Shown here: piece by piece, positions 1 through 8,460 of the stretch
Position numbering within the stretch: position 1 is the stretch's first letter
Layout of the letters: each line of letters opens with the position of its first letter
NCBI GenBank assembly: GCA_902810715.1
Contig: CADDYS010000016.1
Coordinates: 1 to 33,051 of the forward strand
Direction: 5' to 3'
DNA length: 33,051 bases
Source of the DNA: a bacterium
Lineage (GTDB): Bacteria; Actinomycetota; Aquicultoria; Aquicultorales; Aquicultoraceae
Translations under genes and position numbers: made by a program
The notes under the pieces: generated by a model
What the model saw: the letters and a program-made list of their open reading frames with translations, nothing else
Database searches by the model: none
Told to the model about the DNA's origin: nothing

Positions 1-1208
1 AATGCCGCCTCAAACTGTGACGGTGCAAGGTATATCCCCTGCCCGAGCATCGCCTTAAAGTATGCGGCGTATTTGGCGGTATCGGACGTTTTTGCGCTTT
101 GGTAATCATAAACTGGTGCATTGGTAAAGAACATACAAGATAGCGATCCCACGCGGTTAAACTGGGCATCAACTCCGGCCCTGGCTGCCGCCTCTTTTAG
201 TCCATCGGCAAGCATCTTGCCCTTGCGGTCCAGCTCCTCGTAGATCTTCGGGTCTTTGAGGATGTTAAGAAGCGTGATACCGGCGGTCATTGCGATCGGG
301 TTGCCGGAGAGCGTCCCGGCCTGGTATACCGAGCCGACCGGTGCGATATGGTCCATGATTTCGGCACGACCGCCGAATGCGCCGACCGGGAAGCCGCCGC
401 CGATGATCTTGCCCATGGTTGTAATATCGGGCATGACATTGTAGTACTTCTGCGCGCCGCCGTAGGAAACACGAAAGCCCGTGATAACTTCATCAAAGAT
501 TAAAACAACGCCGTACTCCTGCGTAATCTTTCTCAGTCCCTCAAGAAAGCCTTCTCTGGGCGGGATAACCCCCGCGTTTCCGGCCACCGGCTCGATGATC
601 ACCGCAGCGATATCCTCATGTTGCTCGCGGATGACTTTTTCCACCGCCTCAAGGTTGTTATAGGGAAGATTTATTGTATCCTGGGCCGCGCCTTTAGTAA
701 CGCCGGGGCTGTCTGGCAGACCCAGTGTGGTCACACCCGAGCCGGCCTGCACCAACAGTGCGTCGGAGTGTCCGTGGTAGCATCCCTCGAATTTAATAAA
801 CTTCGAGCGGCCGGTGTATCCCCGGGCCAGGCGAATCGCACTCATGACCGCTTCGGTTCCCGAGCTTACCATCCTAACTTTTTCAACTGATGGCATTGCC
901 TCGACTACTAACTTGGCCATCTCGACCTCAAGCTCGGTTGGTGCGCCGTAACTCGTGCCGTTATCTAACGCGGCTTTAACCGCTGCATTTATCTCACCGT
1001 TGGCATGGCCCAATATCATCGGTCCCCAGGATGCGACGTAGTCGATGTACTCATTGCCATCCACATCGTATATCTTTGAACCCTTCGCTTTTGCAATAAA
1101 GAGAGGGTTTAAGCCAACCGACTTAAACGCCCTTACCGGACTGTTTACACCACCCGGGATGTACTTTTGGGCCTCTGCAAAGAGCTCCCGGGACTTTTTT
1201 GTATTCAT
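1..1208 (-). CDS. hemL: Glutamate-1-semialdehyde 2,1-aminomutase (3' end cut by window edge)
   Basis: Converts glutamate-1-semialdehyde to 5-aminolevulinate, the second step of the C5 tetrapyrrole pathway, using PLP. The minus-strand frame from the ATG at 1208 reads [20 protein letters not shown] and continues open to base 1 (about 402 codons). The family is about 430 residues, so roughly 25 C-terminal residues lie outside the window. Visible family motifs are the N-terminal [10 protein letters not shown], the PLP-phosphate SSGTEA (around 115-120), FDEVITGFR (around 238-246) and the Schiff-base lysine in [14 protein letters not shown] (Lys267). A TGGAGGT ribosome binding site lies 5 nt upstream. 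It is the last visible gene of the heme block, but it is separated from the radical SAM gene by about 300 nt with inverted repeats and a mobile-type repeat, so it may have its own promoter. Confidence 0.96.
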   Translation of the reverse strand, partial: MNTKKSRELFAEAQKYIPGGVNSPVRAFKSVGLNPLFIAKAKGSKIYDVDGNEYIDYVASWGPMILGHANGEINAAVKAALDNGTSYGAPTELEVEMAKLVVEAMPSVEKVRMVSSGTEAVMSAIRLARGYTGRSKFIKFEGCYHGHSDALLVQAGSGVTTLGLPDSPGVTKGAAQDTINLPYNNLEAVEKVIREQHEDIAAVIIEPVAGNAGVIPPREGFLEGLRKITQEYGVVLIFDEVITGFRVSYGGAQKYYNVMPDITTMGKIIGGGFPVGAFGGRAEIMDHIAPVGSVYQAGTLSGNPIAMTAGITLLNILKDPKIYEELDRKGKMLADGLKEAAARAGVDAQFNRVGSLSCMFFTNAPVYDYQSAKTSDTAKYAAYFKAMLGQGIYLAPSQFEAA

Positions 1209-1244
1209 GCTATACCTCCATAGATTAAACTAAGGTCAAACTTT

Positions 1245-1293
1245 AGTTGTTAATTATTTGTTAACAACTGTTCACTATTTGTTAACAGTTGTT
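1245..1293. promoter_or_regulatory. Nested inverted repeats upstream of hemL
   Basis: Two overlapping perfect inverted repeats lie 37-85 nt upstream of the hemL start. AGTTGTTAA (1245-1253) pairs with TTAACAACT (1261-1269) across 7 nt. AACAACTGTT (1263-1272) pairs with AACAGTTGTT (1284-1293) across 11 nt. The core TTGTTAACAA at 1258-1267 is itself palindromic. The half-site TTGTTAA resembles clostridial-type Rex half-sites, and a rex gene lies in this window, but the canonical Rex spacer is 4 nt, not 7. A repressor operator is an inference. Confidence 0.4.
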
Positions 1294-1334
1294 CATTAAC
1301 TTTTAACGATTGTTTACTAACAATTAACATGCAA

Positions 1335-1461
1335 TGTAGTTGCCTAATTTATGGGGCGTGCACTTGCGCAGACTTGTGGTTGTCCTGTTTATAGGACATG
1401 GCATATATTAATTAACCATCACCGTTTTGCAACTGCGCGCTCGATAAATCGAGCAACTACA
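1335..1461 (+). repeat. Dispersed ~125-bp palindromic element, copy A
   Basis: The copy begins TGTAGTTGCC and ends GCAACTACA, giving terminal inverted repeats. It contains the internal blocks GGGGCGTGCACTTGC, TTAACCATCACCGTTTTGC and a terminal hairpin CTCGATAAATCGAG. Copies B (18673-18794, same orientation) and C (28243-28366, inverted) share ends and internal blocks. The whole unit is an imperfect palindrome able to fold into a long hairpin. It sits between the radical SAM gene stop and hemL. It has no coding capacity, so a MITE or a BIME-like repeat is likely. Confidence 0.8.
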
Positions 1462-1513
1462 TATCTTCAACCGATAGGTTGAATTAATTTTGAATTTTGC
1501 ACTGAATTACTGG

Positions 1514-2659
1514 TTAGCACCCGGGTATGTCACAACCTCGACCCTGCGAAGACACTTTGTCCAATTTGGGCTCGTACACACAATACGGTTCCTCAGCGAG
1601 ATAGTCCCCAGTGGCTTCATAGGCGCGGGCACGGCAGCCGCCGCAAATTCGCTTAAACTCACAGATGCCGCATTTGCCCTTGAGCTTATCATAGTCTCTT
1701 AAATCTGCAAAAAGTTTTGAGTTTTCCCAGACTTCTTTAAAAGGCTGCTCTTTGACATTGCCGGCGGCCTTTTCAAAGTAGCCGCACGGTTGCACCTGGC
1801 CCACATGACTTATGAAGCAAAAGCCGATGCCGCCAAGGCAGCCCCTCGTCATTGTCTCAAGGCCGCGCGCGGCGTGTGGGTGTCCGGACATCATGGTTGA
1901 GGCCTTCTCGCCGTCTTCCTTTGCCCGCTGTCGCATGATTCTGAAGTAGTGCGGCGCATCGGTTGGTTTAAAGAAGATGTCTTTTTCCTCTTTTTGTTTA
2001 TCGTAGACCCAGTTTAGCGCCCTTTCATACTCCTCAGGTGGAAGCTCCTGTTCTTCTAGCTCTTTGCCCCTACCCGTTGGAACTAAAAGAAACGGGTGAA
2101 ACGCGACCGCGCCGACCTCTTTTGCGAATTTTAGAAGGTCATCAAGATAAGCCACGTTAAGCTTGGTAATCGTGGAGTTTATCTGAACCTCAATGCCCGC
2201 TTCCCGGGCAATCTTTATCCCTTTTACCGCCTCATCAAATGCGCCGGGAAGTCCTCTAAACTCGTCGTGTTTCTCGGCGATTGGAAAGTCGATGCTCACG
2301 CTCATCCTCGGGATGCCGACCTCTTTAATTTTAGCGGCGATCTCCGGAGTCATAAGAGTCGCGTTTGTCCCAAGAACCATACGCAGGCCAATGTCGTGGC
2401 CGTATTTTGCAATCTCGTAAAAATCAGACCTTTCCAGCGGCTCGCCGCCGGTAAGAATTATAATCGGATTGCTAAAGGATTTTATATTATCAAGAAGTGC
2501 CTTTGCGTCATCCGTTGAGAGCTCACCCTCGTATGGGCCGTGCAAAGCTGATGCCCTGCAGTGGATGCAAGCAAGGTTGCAGCTTCGCGTTATCTCCCAC
2601 GCGATCATTCTCGGTGGGGGCACTTGCCCGTTTAAGTCTTTTACTTCGGCTTTTGCCAT
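1514..2659 (-). CDS. ahbD: Radical SAM/SPASM heme-biosynthesis enzyme (AhbD/AhbC/NirJ group)
   Basis: 381 residues. A radical SAM core has CxxxCxxC at Cys27, Cys31 and Cys34 (SCNLACIHC), followed by the GGEPL motif at 71-75. A C-terminal SPASM/twitch region has Cys274, 281, 292, 330, 333, 339, 342 and 360 (including CGGCRARAYEATGDYL), consistent with auxiliary iron-sulfur clusters. Two further tail cysteines (376, 381) end the protein. In the siroheme-dependent pathway AhbC removes acetate side chains from didecarboxysiroheme, and AhbD oxidatively decarboxylates Fe-coproporphyrin III to heme b. The setting among hemB, hemL and a Met8-type gene supports this pathway. I favour AhbD from the general look of the GCLGG-GFCFISH region, but separating AhbC, AhbD and NirJ needs a profile search. 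The start is set by GGAGG 8 nt upstream of the ATG. Confidence 0.8.
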   Translation of the reverse strand: MAKAEVKDLNGQVPPPRMIAWEITRSCNLACIHCRASALHGPYEGELSTDDAKALLDNIKSFSNPIIILTGGEPLERSDFYEIAKYGHDIGLRMVLGTNATLMTPEIAAKIKEVGIPRMSVSIDFPIAEKHDEFRGLPGAFDEAVKGIKIAREAGIEVQINSTITKLNVAYLDDLLKFAKEVGAVAFHPFLLVPTGRGKELEEQELPPEEYERALNWVYDKQKEEKDIFFKPTDAPHYFRIMRQRAKEDGEKASTMMSGHPHAARGLETMTRGCLGGIGFCFISHVGQVQPCGYFEKAAGNVKEQPFKEVWENSKLFADLRDYDKLKGKCGICEFKRICGGCRARAYEATGDYLAEEPYCVYEPKLDKVSSQGRGCDIPGC

Positions 2660-2675
2660 TTATAAAACCTCCATG

Positions 2676-2715
2676 TTAGCTCATAGCTGATAGCTCACAG
2701 CATGAAAGTAAGTAA
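2676..2715. repeat. AGCTCATAGCT-type short repeat, copy 1
   Basis: TTAGCTCATAGCTGATAGC is followed by TCACAGC and GAAAGTAAGTAAT, lying between hemB and the radical SAM gene. A related copy occurs at 14245-14292 next to ccmE. It is tandem AGCTCATAGCT-like low-complexity DNA of unknown role, confined to intergenic space. Confidence 0.6.
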
Positions 2716-2720
2716 TGAGC

Positions 2721-3695
2721 CTATTCACCCAACCAGCGGGCGGCGTCTTTTGCATGGTAGGTGATGATTATATCCGCACCGGCCCGCTTGATGCCGGTAA
2801 GTATCTCAAGCACAACCCGTCTCTCGTCTATCCAGCCCCTCTCAGCCGCGGCTTTAACCATCGAGAACTCCCCGCTTACGTTATACGCGGCTGTGGGATA
2901 GCCGAACTCCTGCTTTACCACATGGATTAAGTCAAGACAGCTCAACGCCGGCTTTACCATGACGATATCCGCGCCTTCCTCTATATCGAGCGCGACTTCG
3001 CGAATCGCCTCTAAGGAATTTGCGGCATCCATCTGATACGACCTGCGATCGCCAAACTGCGGAGTCGACTCGGCGGCCTCCCTAAACGGGCCGTAGAACG
3101 CAGATGCCTGCTTGGCTGAGTAGGCCATAATCGGGATATCCTGAAAGCCGTTCTCGTCAAGGTTCGACCGGATTGCTGCGACACGGCCATCCATCATATC
3201 CGATGGCGCAACTATATCCGCTCCGGCCTCGGCATGTGTGAGGGCTTCTTTTGCCAAAAGCTCAAGGGTAATGTCGTTTAGTATCTCGCCGTTTCTTACT
3301 ATGCCGCAGTGGCCATGGCTCGTGTACTCGCACAGACAAACATCGGTTACGACAAGTAAATTCGATACTTCTTTCTTAATTGCGCGGATAGCCCGCTGCA
3401 CGATGCCGTCTTCGGCATAGGCCTCGGAGCCCGCCTCATCTTTGACTTCCGGTATGCCGAATAGGAGGATTGCCGGGATACCCAAATCCTTGACCTCTTT
3501 GGCCTCCTCGACAATGAGGTCGATCGACATCTGGTAGTTGCCGGGCATCGAGGATATCTCTTTTTTAAATCCCTCTCCCGGTGTTACAAAAAGCGGATAG
3601 ATAAAGTCGTCGACGCTTAAGTCGGTCTCCCTTACCATCCTTCTTAAGTTCTCGTTTTTGCGCAACCTGCGCGGTCGATATGCTGGAAACTGCAT
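2721..3695 (-). CDS. hemB: Porphobilinogen synthase (5-aminolevulinate dehydratase)
   Basis: Condenses two 5-aminolevulinates into porphobilinogen in the cytosol. 324 residues, full length for the family. The two active-site lysines are visible: Lys195 in [17 protein letters not shown] and the Schiff-base Lys248 in [10 protein letters not shown]. The metal loop [14 protein letters not shown] supplies Cys120, Cys122 and Cys130, which indicates the zinc-dependent type. GGGGTG lies about 7 nt before the ATG. It lies between cobA-hemD upstream and the radical SAM heme enzyme downstream, all on one strand. Confidence 0.97.
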   Translation of the reverse strand: MQFPAYRPRRLRKNENLRRMVRETDLSVDDFIYPLFVTPGEGFKKEISSMPGNYQMSIDLIVEEAKEVKDLGIPAILLFGIPEVKDEAGSEAYAEDGIVQRAIRAIKKEVSNLLVVTDVCLCEYTSHGHCGIVRNGEILNDITLELLAKEALTHAEAGADIVAPSDMMDGRVAAIRSNLDENGFQDIPIMAYSAKQASAFYGPFREAAESTPQFGDRRSYQMDAANSLEAIREVALDIEEGADIVMVKPALSCLDLIHVVKQEFGYPTAAYNVSGEFSMVKAAAERGWIDERRVVLEILTGIKRAGADIIITYHAKDAARWLGE

Positions 3696-3714
3696 ACAAC
3701 ATCACCCCTTCACG

Positions 3715-3766
3715 GGGGACGTTCTTGAATAGTTGAATTTTTATTCAACTATTCAAGAACGTCCCC
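3715..3766. repeat. Perfect 24-bp stem palindrome overlapping the cobA-hemD stop
   Basis: Arms 3715-3738 and 3743-3766 are exact reverse complements separated by a 4-nt T loop. Each arm begins GGGGACGTTCTTGAATAG on its own strand. The right arm encodes the last residues of the upstream CobA-HemD protein (GTFLNS and stop), so the element appears inserted into the 3' end of that gene. GGGGACGTTCTT-type palindromes are a common intergenic repeat style in clostridia-like genomes (general knowledge). As RNA it would be a very stable hairpin between the cobA-hemD and hemB coding regions, without a following U-run. Confidence 0.85.
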
Positions 3767-5277
3767 TTTATCTTTATTATGGCGCTGACCAGGCCGGGAA
3801 TTGTGTATTCCTCGGCTATTATATCAACTTTAAGGCCGAGTTTCTCTACCGCCTCAGAGGTAACCGGGCCGATAACGGCAACTGAAACGCCCTGTGTGAG
3901 ATCCTTTAGCTCGGGGCCGATAAGCTTTGCAAGATTGTTAATTGTCGATGGACTGGTAAAGGTCGCGATATCGATGCTGCCCTCAACAAACATCTCTTTT
4001 ATCCGGGTAGCCGCCGCCTCATCAAGAACCGTCTGGTAGACCTCGGCGACGTCGACTTCTGCGCCCATCCCGCGCAGAGTGTCGGGCAAGACGTCGCGCG
4101 CAACCTTTGCCCGCGGGACAAGAACGCTGTTGCCCGCTATCCCAATCCGCTTAAACTCCTCGATAAGACCTTCGGCGACAAACTCCTTTGGGGTCACATC
4201 GATGTTTATAAGAAGCTCCTTGACCACCCTGGCCGTTGCGGGGCCGATAACGGCAACTTTTGCGCCGGCAAGTATCCTGATGTCTTTGCCCAATGCCTTC
4301 ATACGCTTTATAAAATAGCGGACACCGTTGGCGCTGGTAAATATCACCCAATTGTATCCGGGACCGTCCTCTAATCGCTCAAGCGCGCGGTCGATGTTTT
4401 CAAAGCTGTCTGGGTCGGTGATCTTTATCGTTGGGACCTCAATCGCCTGGCCACCCAATTCGCCAAGAAGATCTGATAGCGCACCCGCCTGCTCTTTGGC
4501 CCGTGTGACAAGAATGCGCTTGCCAAAAAGCGGCTTCTTCTCATACCAGCAAAGCTTCTCGCGAAGTTTTACGACGTCGCCGATGATTATAATGCAGGGG
4601 GCCTTCAGCCCTGCCTCGGTGACTTTACCGACGATGCCTTCAAGCGTGCCGATAACCGTTTGCTGCTGCGGGGTTGTCCCCCACCGGATAATGGCAACCG
4701 GCGTATTCTTATCGCGCCCGTGCTTAATTAACTGGTCAACAATTGATGGGAGATTTCTCATGCCCATATAAAAGATAATTGTTCCGATACCGACAAGACT
4801 CTTCCAGTCAATATCGGTGCTTGGCTTTGAGGGGTCTTCATGTCCGGTAACATAGGCAACCGTCGATGTTACGCCGCGATGGGTTACCGGTATGCCGGCA
4901 TAAGCAGGTACGGCGTTCCCCGCCGACACTCCGGGGACGAACTCAAACTCGATTCCGTTTTCAAACAAAACAAGCGCCTCTTCACCGCCGCGTCCGAAGA
5001 TCAAGGGATCCCCGCCCTTAAGACGTGTTACTACCTTACCCTCTTTCGCCTTTTCAACCAGTATGCGATTTATGTCTTCCTGCTTAACGGAGTGTTTGCC
5101 ATCGGCTTTTCCGACATAGATAAACTCGGCATCCGGCTTGGCGTGCTCAAAGAGTAAATTGGTTGCCAGCCGGTCGTAGATTATGACATCGGCTTGAGCG
5201 ATGCACTCAAGCCCCCTTAGAGTTATCAATTTCGGATCGCCGGGGCCCGCCCCAACTAAGTATACTTTACCATTCAA
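3745..5277 (-). CDS. cobA-hemD: Fused uroporphyrinogen-III C-methyltransferase and uroporphyrinogen-III synthase
   Basis: 510 residues with two enzymes in one chain. Residues 1 to about 245 are the SAM-dependent methyltransferase: VYLVGAGPGDPKLITLRG, TRLKGGDPLIFGRGGEE, PGVSAGNAVPAYAGIPVTHRG and FYMGMRNL. It makes precorrin-2 from uroporphyrinogen III. Residues from about 252 onward are HemD, which closes hydroxymethylbilane to uroporphyrinogen III (GKRILVTRAKEQAGALSDLLGELG; TFTSPSTINNL). This fusion is common in Gram-positive lineages. Together with the Met8-type gene it commits flux to siroheme. The start is TTG, with AAAGG about 11 nt upstream. The final residues are encoded by the palindrome at 3715-3766, so the native tail was probably replaced. 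Confidence 0.95.
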   Translation of the reverse strand: MNGKVYLVGAGPGDPKLITLRGLECIAQADVIIYDRLATNLLFEHAKPDAEFIYVGKADGKHSVKQEDINRILVEKAKEGKVVTRLKGGDPLIFGRGGEEALVLFENGIEFEFVPGVSAGNAVPAYAGIPVTHRGVTSTVAYVTGHEDPSKPSTDIDWKSLVGIGTIIFYMGMRNLPSIVDQLIKHGRDKNTPVAIIRWGTTPQQQTVIGTLEGIVGKVTEAGLKAPCIIIIGDVVKLREKLCWYEKKPLFGKRILVTRAKEQAGALSDLLGELGGQAIEVPTIKITDPDSFENIDRALERLEDGPGYNWVIFTSANGVRYFIKRMKALGKDIRILAGAKVAVIGPATARVVKELLINIDVTPKEFVAEGLIEEFKRIGIAGNSVLVPRAKVARDVLPDTLRGMGAEVDVAEVYQTVLDEAAATRIKEMFVEGSIDIATFTSPSTINNLAKLIGPELKDLTQGVSVAVIGPVTSEAVEKLGLKVDIIAEEYTIPGLVSAIIKIKGTFLNS

Positions 5278-5477
5278 AATCTATCTTACCTTTACTTAAT
5301 TTTGCGCAATGTGCCCTAATATCGCTTTTAGCCAAAAGGCGAAAAGGCCAAAAGGGGATTTAAATCTCTTTTTCACCTTTTGGCGGACCCACAAATCTAG
5401 ACCCGATTTTCATTGGCCTTTTGGCGCACTTCCATTCTAGACCTACTTTTAAGTGGCGAGCCCACTTTCTAGACCCT
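5278..5477. repeat. Repeat-rich 200-nt spacer between hemC and cobA-hemD
   Basis: Holds multiple forward and inverted copies of CCAAAAGG/CCTTTTGG (GCCAAAAGGCGAAAAGGCC near 5332-5352, then CACCTTTTGGCGG and GGCCTTTTGGCGC) and three TCTAGACC motifs. No open frame or clear terminator is seen. It is probably low-complexity or REP-type DNA inside the hem operon. Confidence 0.6.
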
Positions 5478-6440
5478 CTAGCCATTAGTATGCATCGGCT
5501 TTGGTACACAAACTGCTGCGGCCCTTACCTCATCCAGTATCTTATCTGCACCCATGCTCTTTAATTTATTTGCAAGGTTAACTCCAAGCTCATCGGCATT
5601 GGCCGGGTCGCCGGCTATAGAATTGCGAACAAGTTTTGAGCCATCAAGGCTTGCAACCATGCCGTCTAGGCGCAACTTGCCATCCTCAACTACCCCCAAC
5701 GCGCCGATAGGGATTTGGCAGCCGCCCTCAAGCTCTCTAAGTAGCGCCCGCTCAGCGGTGACTGCAGCTCTGGTCGGCGTATCGTCAAGGTACTTCATAA
5801 GCTCAAGCATATCCTCGTCACCGGCTCTGATCTCAACAGCGATCGCCCCCTGGCCGACGGCGGAGAGCATGATATCAGATGGGATTCGCTCGGTTATCCC
5901 CTCGGCCCATCCCATCCTATCAAGTCCTGCTGCGGCAAGGATAATCGCGTCAAAGAGCCCCTCGTCCATCTTGCGAAGCCGGGTATCTAGGTTGCCGCGC
6001 ACGTCCTTGATTTTTAAGTCGGGCCGGCGGTTAAGCACCTGAGCAATCCTTCGCAAAGAGCTTGTTCCAACAATCGAGCCGGCTGGCAGATCATCCAAAC
6101 CTTTCCCGCTTTTGGATATAATGACATCCCTGGGATCGACCCTCTTTAAGAACGCCCCCAGCGTAAGGCCCTCCGGAATCTGTGTCGGGACATCTTTACT
6201 GCTGTGAACAGCCAAGTCAACTTCGCCCTCCAAAAGGGCGGTCTCTATCTCTTTTACAAAAAGCCCTTTATCTCCGATTTTGGCCAGGGCCACATCGAGG
6301 ATTTTATCCCCTTGCGTTTTAATTTTCTTAAGTTCAATCTCAACGCCGGCTTTCTCGGCAAGTATTGAGGCCACGTGCTCGGATTGCCAGATCGCCAGCT
6401 TGCTCCCACGCGTTCCAAGTATATACTTCTTTCTTGTCAC
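5478..6440 (-). CDS. hemC: Hydroxymethylbilane synthase (porphobilinogen deaminase)
   Basis: Polymerises four porphobilinogens to hydroxymethylbilane. 320 residues. The dipyrromethane cofactor cysteine is Cys241 in LEGGCQIPIGA and the catalytic aspartate is Asp83 in HSSKDVPT. The N-terminal ILGTRGSKLAIWQ and central VGTSSLRR and VRGNLDTRL are classic. The start is GTG (GTGACAAGAAAG) preceded by AGGGGTGATGGA; an upstream ATG is out of frame and runs straight into a stop. It follows hemA by about 50 nt in the same orientation. Confidence 0.97.
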   Translation of the reverse strand: MTRKKYILGTRGSKLAIWQSEHVASILAEKAGVEIELKKIKTQGDKILDVALAKIGDKGLFVKEIETALLEGEVDLAVHSSKDVPTQIPEGLTLGAFLKRVDPRDVIISKSGKGLDDLPAGSIVGTSSLRRIAQVLNRRPDLKIKDVRGNLDTRLRKMDEGLFDAIILAAAGLDRMGWAEGITERIPSDIMLSAVGQGAIAVEIRAGDEDMLELMKYLDDTPTRAAVTAERALLRELEGGCQIPIGALGVVEDGKLRLDGMVASLDGSKLVRNSIAGDPANADELGVNLANKLKSMGADKILDEVRAAAVCVPKPMHTNG

Positions 6441-6493
6441 TCCATCACCCCTAATTTAAACTTCAGGGATTTCATAAAGATACAATATCCCGT

Positions 6494-7843
6494 TCACCTA
6501 TTTGCCTGATGAAACTCGGGGTTTGCTATAAAGGAAGCGGCGGTCTCAGTCTCAGACTCTTCGTCCTCTTGCCCGTTCCCATCTTCGATGTCAAAAAGAT
6601 ACCGTAATGATTCTACATAAAGATAGCCGTCTTTTCTATTGGCGCACTCTTTCATTTTTACGATTGGCTTATGAAGTATCTTGTTTATAATTGCGCTTGT
6701 TAAAGCGTTCAGTGTATTTATATCGGAGTCGGACAGGTTCGGTAATTTTCTTAAGTGCTTCTCAAGCTCTTTTATTCTTATCTCCTCAGCCTGGCGTCTG
6801 AGTATTGCAATCGTCGGCGTTACCTCAAGCGAGGCCAGCCAGGAACTAAAATTTGCGACCTCGGCCTCTACAACCCCCTCGGCAATTTGCGCCGCCTTCT
6901 TTCTCTCCTCAAGATTGGTTTGCACAACCGAGTCAAGGTCGTCGATATCGTAGGCAAACACGTTGTAGAGGTTTGCGACCTCCGGGTCGATATCTCGCGG
7001 GACCGCGATGTCGATAAAGAAGATTGGCTTGTTCTTTCTCTTATGCATGACCTTGGTTATATGGTCCTTGCCCACTATGTAATGCGGAGCCCCTGTTGAG
7101 CTTATAACGATATCGGCGTGAACCATATGGTCAACGAAATCGCTAAACGGCACCGCCGTTCCGCTGTATTTTGCGGCCAGAATCTCGGCCCTCTCAAACG
7201 TGCGGTTGGTGACAATCACCTTGTTTACGCCATTTGCCACCAGGTGCGTTGCGGTGAGCTCGATCATCTCGCCCGCGCCGATTAGCATTGCAGTCCTGCC
7301 ATCAAGCGTCTCAAAAACTTTCTTGGCCAGTTCAACGGCCGCGTAGCTTACCGAGACCGCGCTTTCGCCGATCTCTGTCTCGGTTCTCACTCTCTTGCCC
7401 GCAAGAAGCGCGTGGCGAAAGAGGCGGTTTAGTATGGTTGAGGTGGCCTCGGCCTCAAAGGCCGCGTCATATGCGTTCTTCACCTGGCCTTGTATCTGCG
7501 CCTCGCCCAAAACCATCGAGTCGAGGCTTGAAGTCACCCTGAAGAGATGAAGGATCGCGTTTTTACCCTCACGAAAGTAAAGGTATTTCTCCAGCTTGTC
7601 GCGGATAATACCATGGTAACTGCTTACGAACTGGGTTAGGTCATCCTTGCCCTTATCTACGTCGCCGGCGATTACATATATCTCCATGCGATTGCATGTT
7701 GAGAGAATAACCGCCTCGTTAATGCTGGGATATCCAGTTAGAATATGCAAGGCATCCGATAAGATCTGCTCCGGGAAAGTTACCTTTTCCCTGATCTCAA
7801 CGGGAGCCGTCTTGTGGCTGAGACCAGCAACAATTATATGCAT
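6494..7843 (-). CDS. hemA: Glutamyl-tRNA reductase
   Basis: First committed step of the C5 pathway: reduces glutamyl-tRNA(Glu) to glutamate-1-semialdehyde with NADPH, then hands it to HemL. 449 residues. The catalytic cysteine is Cys50 in LSTCNRMEIY. The tRNA-handling signature GEAQIQGQVKNAY, the nucleotide-binding GAGEMIELTATHLVANG and the C-terminal dimerisation helices are present. The last 30 or so residues are acidic and low-complexity. The ATG overlaps the end of the Met8-type gene by 10 nt, so translation is coupled, with AGAGGAAAGAG upstream. Confidence 0.97.
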   Translation of the reverse strand: MHIIVAGLSHKTAPVEIREKVTFPEQILSDALHILTGYPSINEAVILSTCNRMEIYVIAGDVDKGKDDLTQFVSSYHGIIRDKLEKYLYFREGKNAILHLFRVTSSLDSMVLGEAQIQGQVKNAYDAAFEAEATSTILNRLFRHALLAGKRVRTETEIGESAVSVSYAAVELAKKVFETLDGRTAMLIGAGEMIELTATHLVANGVNKVIVTNRTFERAEILAAKYSGTAVPFSDFVDHMVHADIVISSTGAPHYIVGKDHITKVMHKRKNKPIFFIDIAVPRDIDPEVANLYNVFAYDIDDLDSVVQTNLEERKKAAQIAEGVVEAEVANFSSWLASLEVTPTIAILRRQAEEIRIKELEKHLRKLPNLSDSDINTLNALTSAIINKILHKPIVKMKECANRKDGYLYVESLRYLFDIEDGNGQEDEESETETAASFIANPEFHQANR

Positions 7844-8457
7844 GATCTTACTCTTTCCTCTACCTCTTGGTTCTTGCCCTCTTTTAACAACCTGATAACA
7901 TCAGAGTCGATTAATCTATTTAAAGCCCGCTTTCTCTCCTCCGGGTCGCCGTACTTCTCGGCGACCTGCGCGCGGAAGTCTCTTAAGATGTCGCAATACT
8001 CCGCATACTCATCGCCAAACATCTGCTGTAGTTGTTTTCGAATGTTCTTTGCTAAGGCTGGGCAACTTCCACTTGTTGAAATACTGATAATAAGATCTCC
8101 GCGGCGAACTGTTGAGGGTACGATGAAGGAACAAAGCTCGGGCGTATCTACCACATTAACCGGTATTTTGTTTTCACTTGCCTCTTGGTGGACCTTTTTA
8201 TTTAACTCATGGTCGTCGGTTGCAACTATCGCCAGGGTCGCGCCTTCCAGGTCTCCGGTCTCGTACCCGCGCCTTGCCACCTCAACGCGGCCCTCTTCGG
8301 CAAGCCTGATAATCCCCGGAGTAAACCGCGGGCTTACTACCTTAACATCTGCCCCGCACTCGACCAGCGAGGCAACCTTTCTCTCGGCAACATCTCCCCC
8401 ACCGACAACAACGCACTTCTTACCTTCAATATCGATATATAACGGATAAAAAGCCAT
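7834..8457 (-). CDS. Precorrin-2 dehydrogenase / sirohydrochlorin ferrochelatase domain protein (Met8/SirC/CysG-N type)
   Basis: 207 residues. The N-terminal Rossmann motif KCVVVGGGDVAERKVASL binds NAD for oxidation of precorrin-2 to sirohydrochlorin. The conserved segment NVVDTPELCSFIVPS holds the aspartate used in Met8-type enzymes. The following SISTSGSCPALAKNIRKQL is typical of the siroheme synthase central domain. There is no C-terminal methyltransferase domain: that activity lies in CobA-HemD in the same operon. Together they give siroheme, the substrate for the Ahb heme route. Its ATG lies 3 nt after the hemX/ccsA stop and lacks a strong ribosome binding site, suggesting coupling. Confidence 0.92.
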   Translation of the reverse strand: MAFYPLYIDIEGKKCVVVGGGDVAERKVASLVECGADVKVVSPRFTPGIIRLAEEGRVEVARRGYETGDLEGATLAIVATDDHELNKKVHQEASENKIPVNVVDTPELCSFIVPSTVRRGDLIISISTSGSCPALAKNIRKQLQQMFGDEYAEYCDILRDFRAQVAEKYGDPEERKRALNRLIDSDVIRLLKEGKNQEVEERVRSCI

Positions 8458-8460
8458 TAC

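Noticed and set aside
287-496. Short frames overlapping hemL on either strand
   Set aside because: They are shadows of hemL, which reads continuously with all family motifs on the minus strand.
1245-1269. Canonical Rex operator before hemL
   Set aside because: Half-sites TTGTTAA and TTAACAA are right, but the spacer is 7 nt instead of 4, so I list it only as a general inverted repeat.
1335-1461. CRISPR repeat for the TGTAGTTGC...GCAACTACA elements
   Set aside because: Copies are kilobases apart, single, in both orientations, and 122-127 bp long, with no spacer array.
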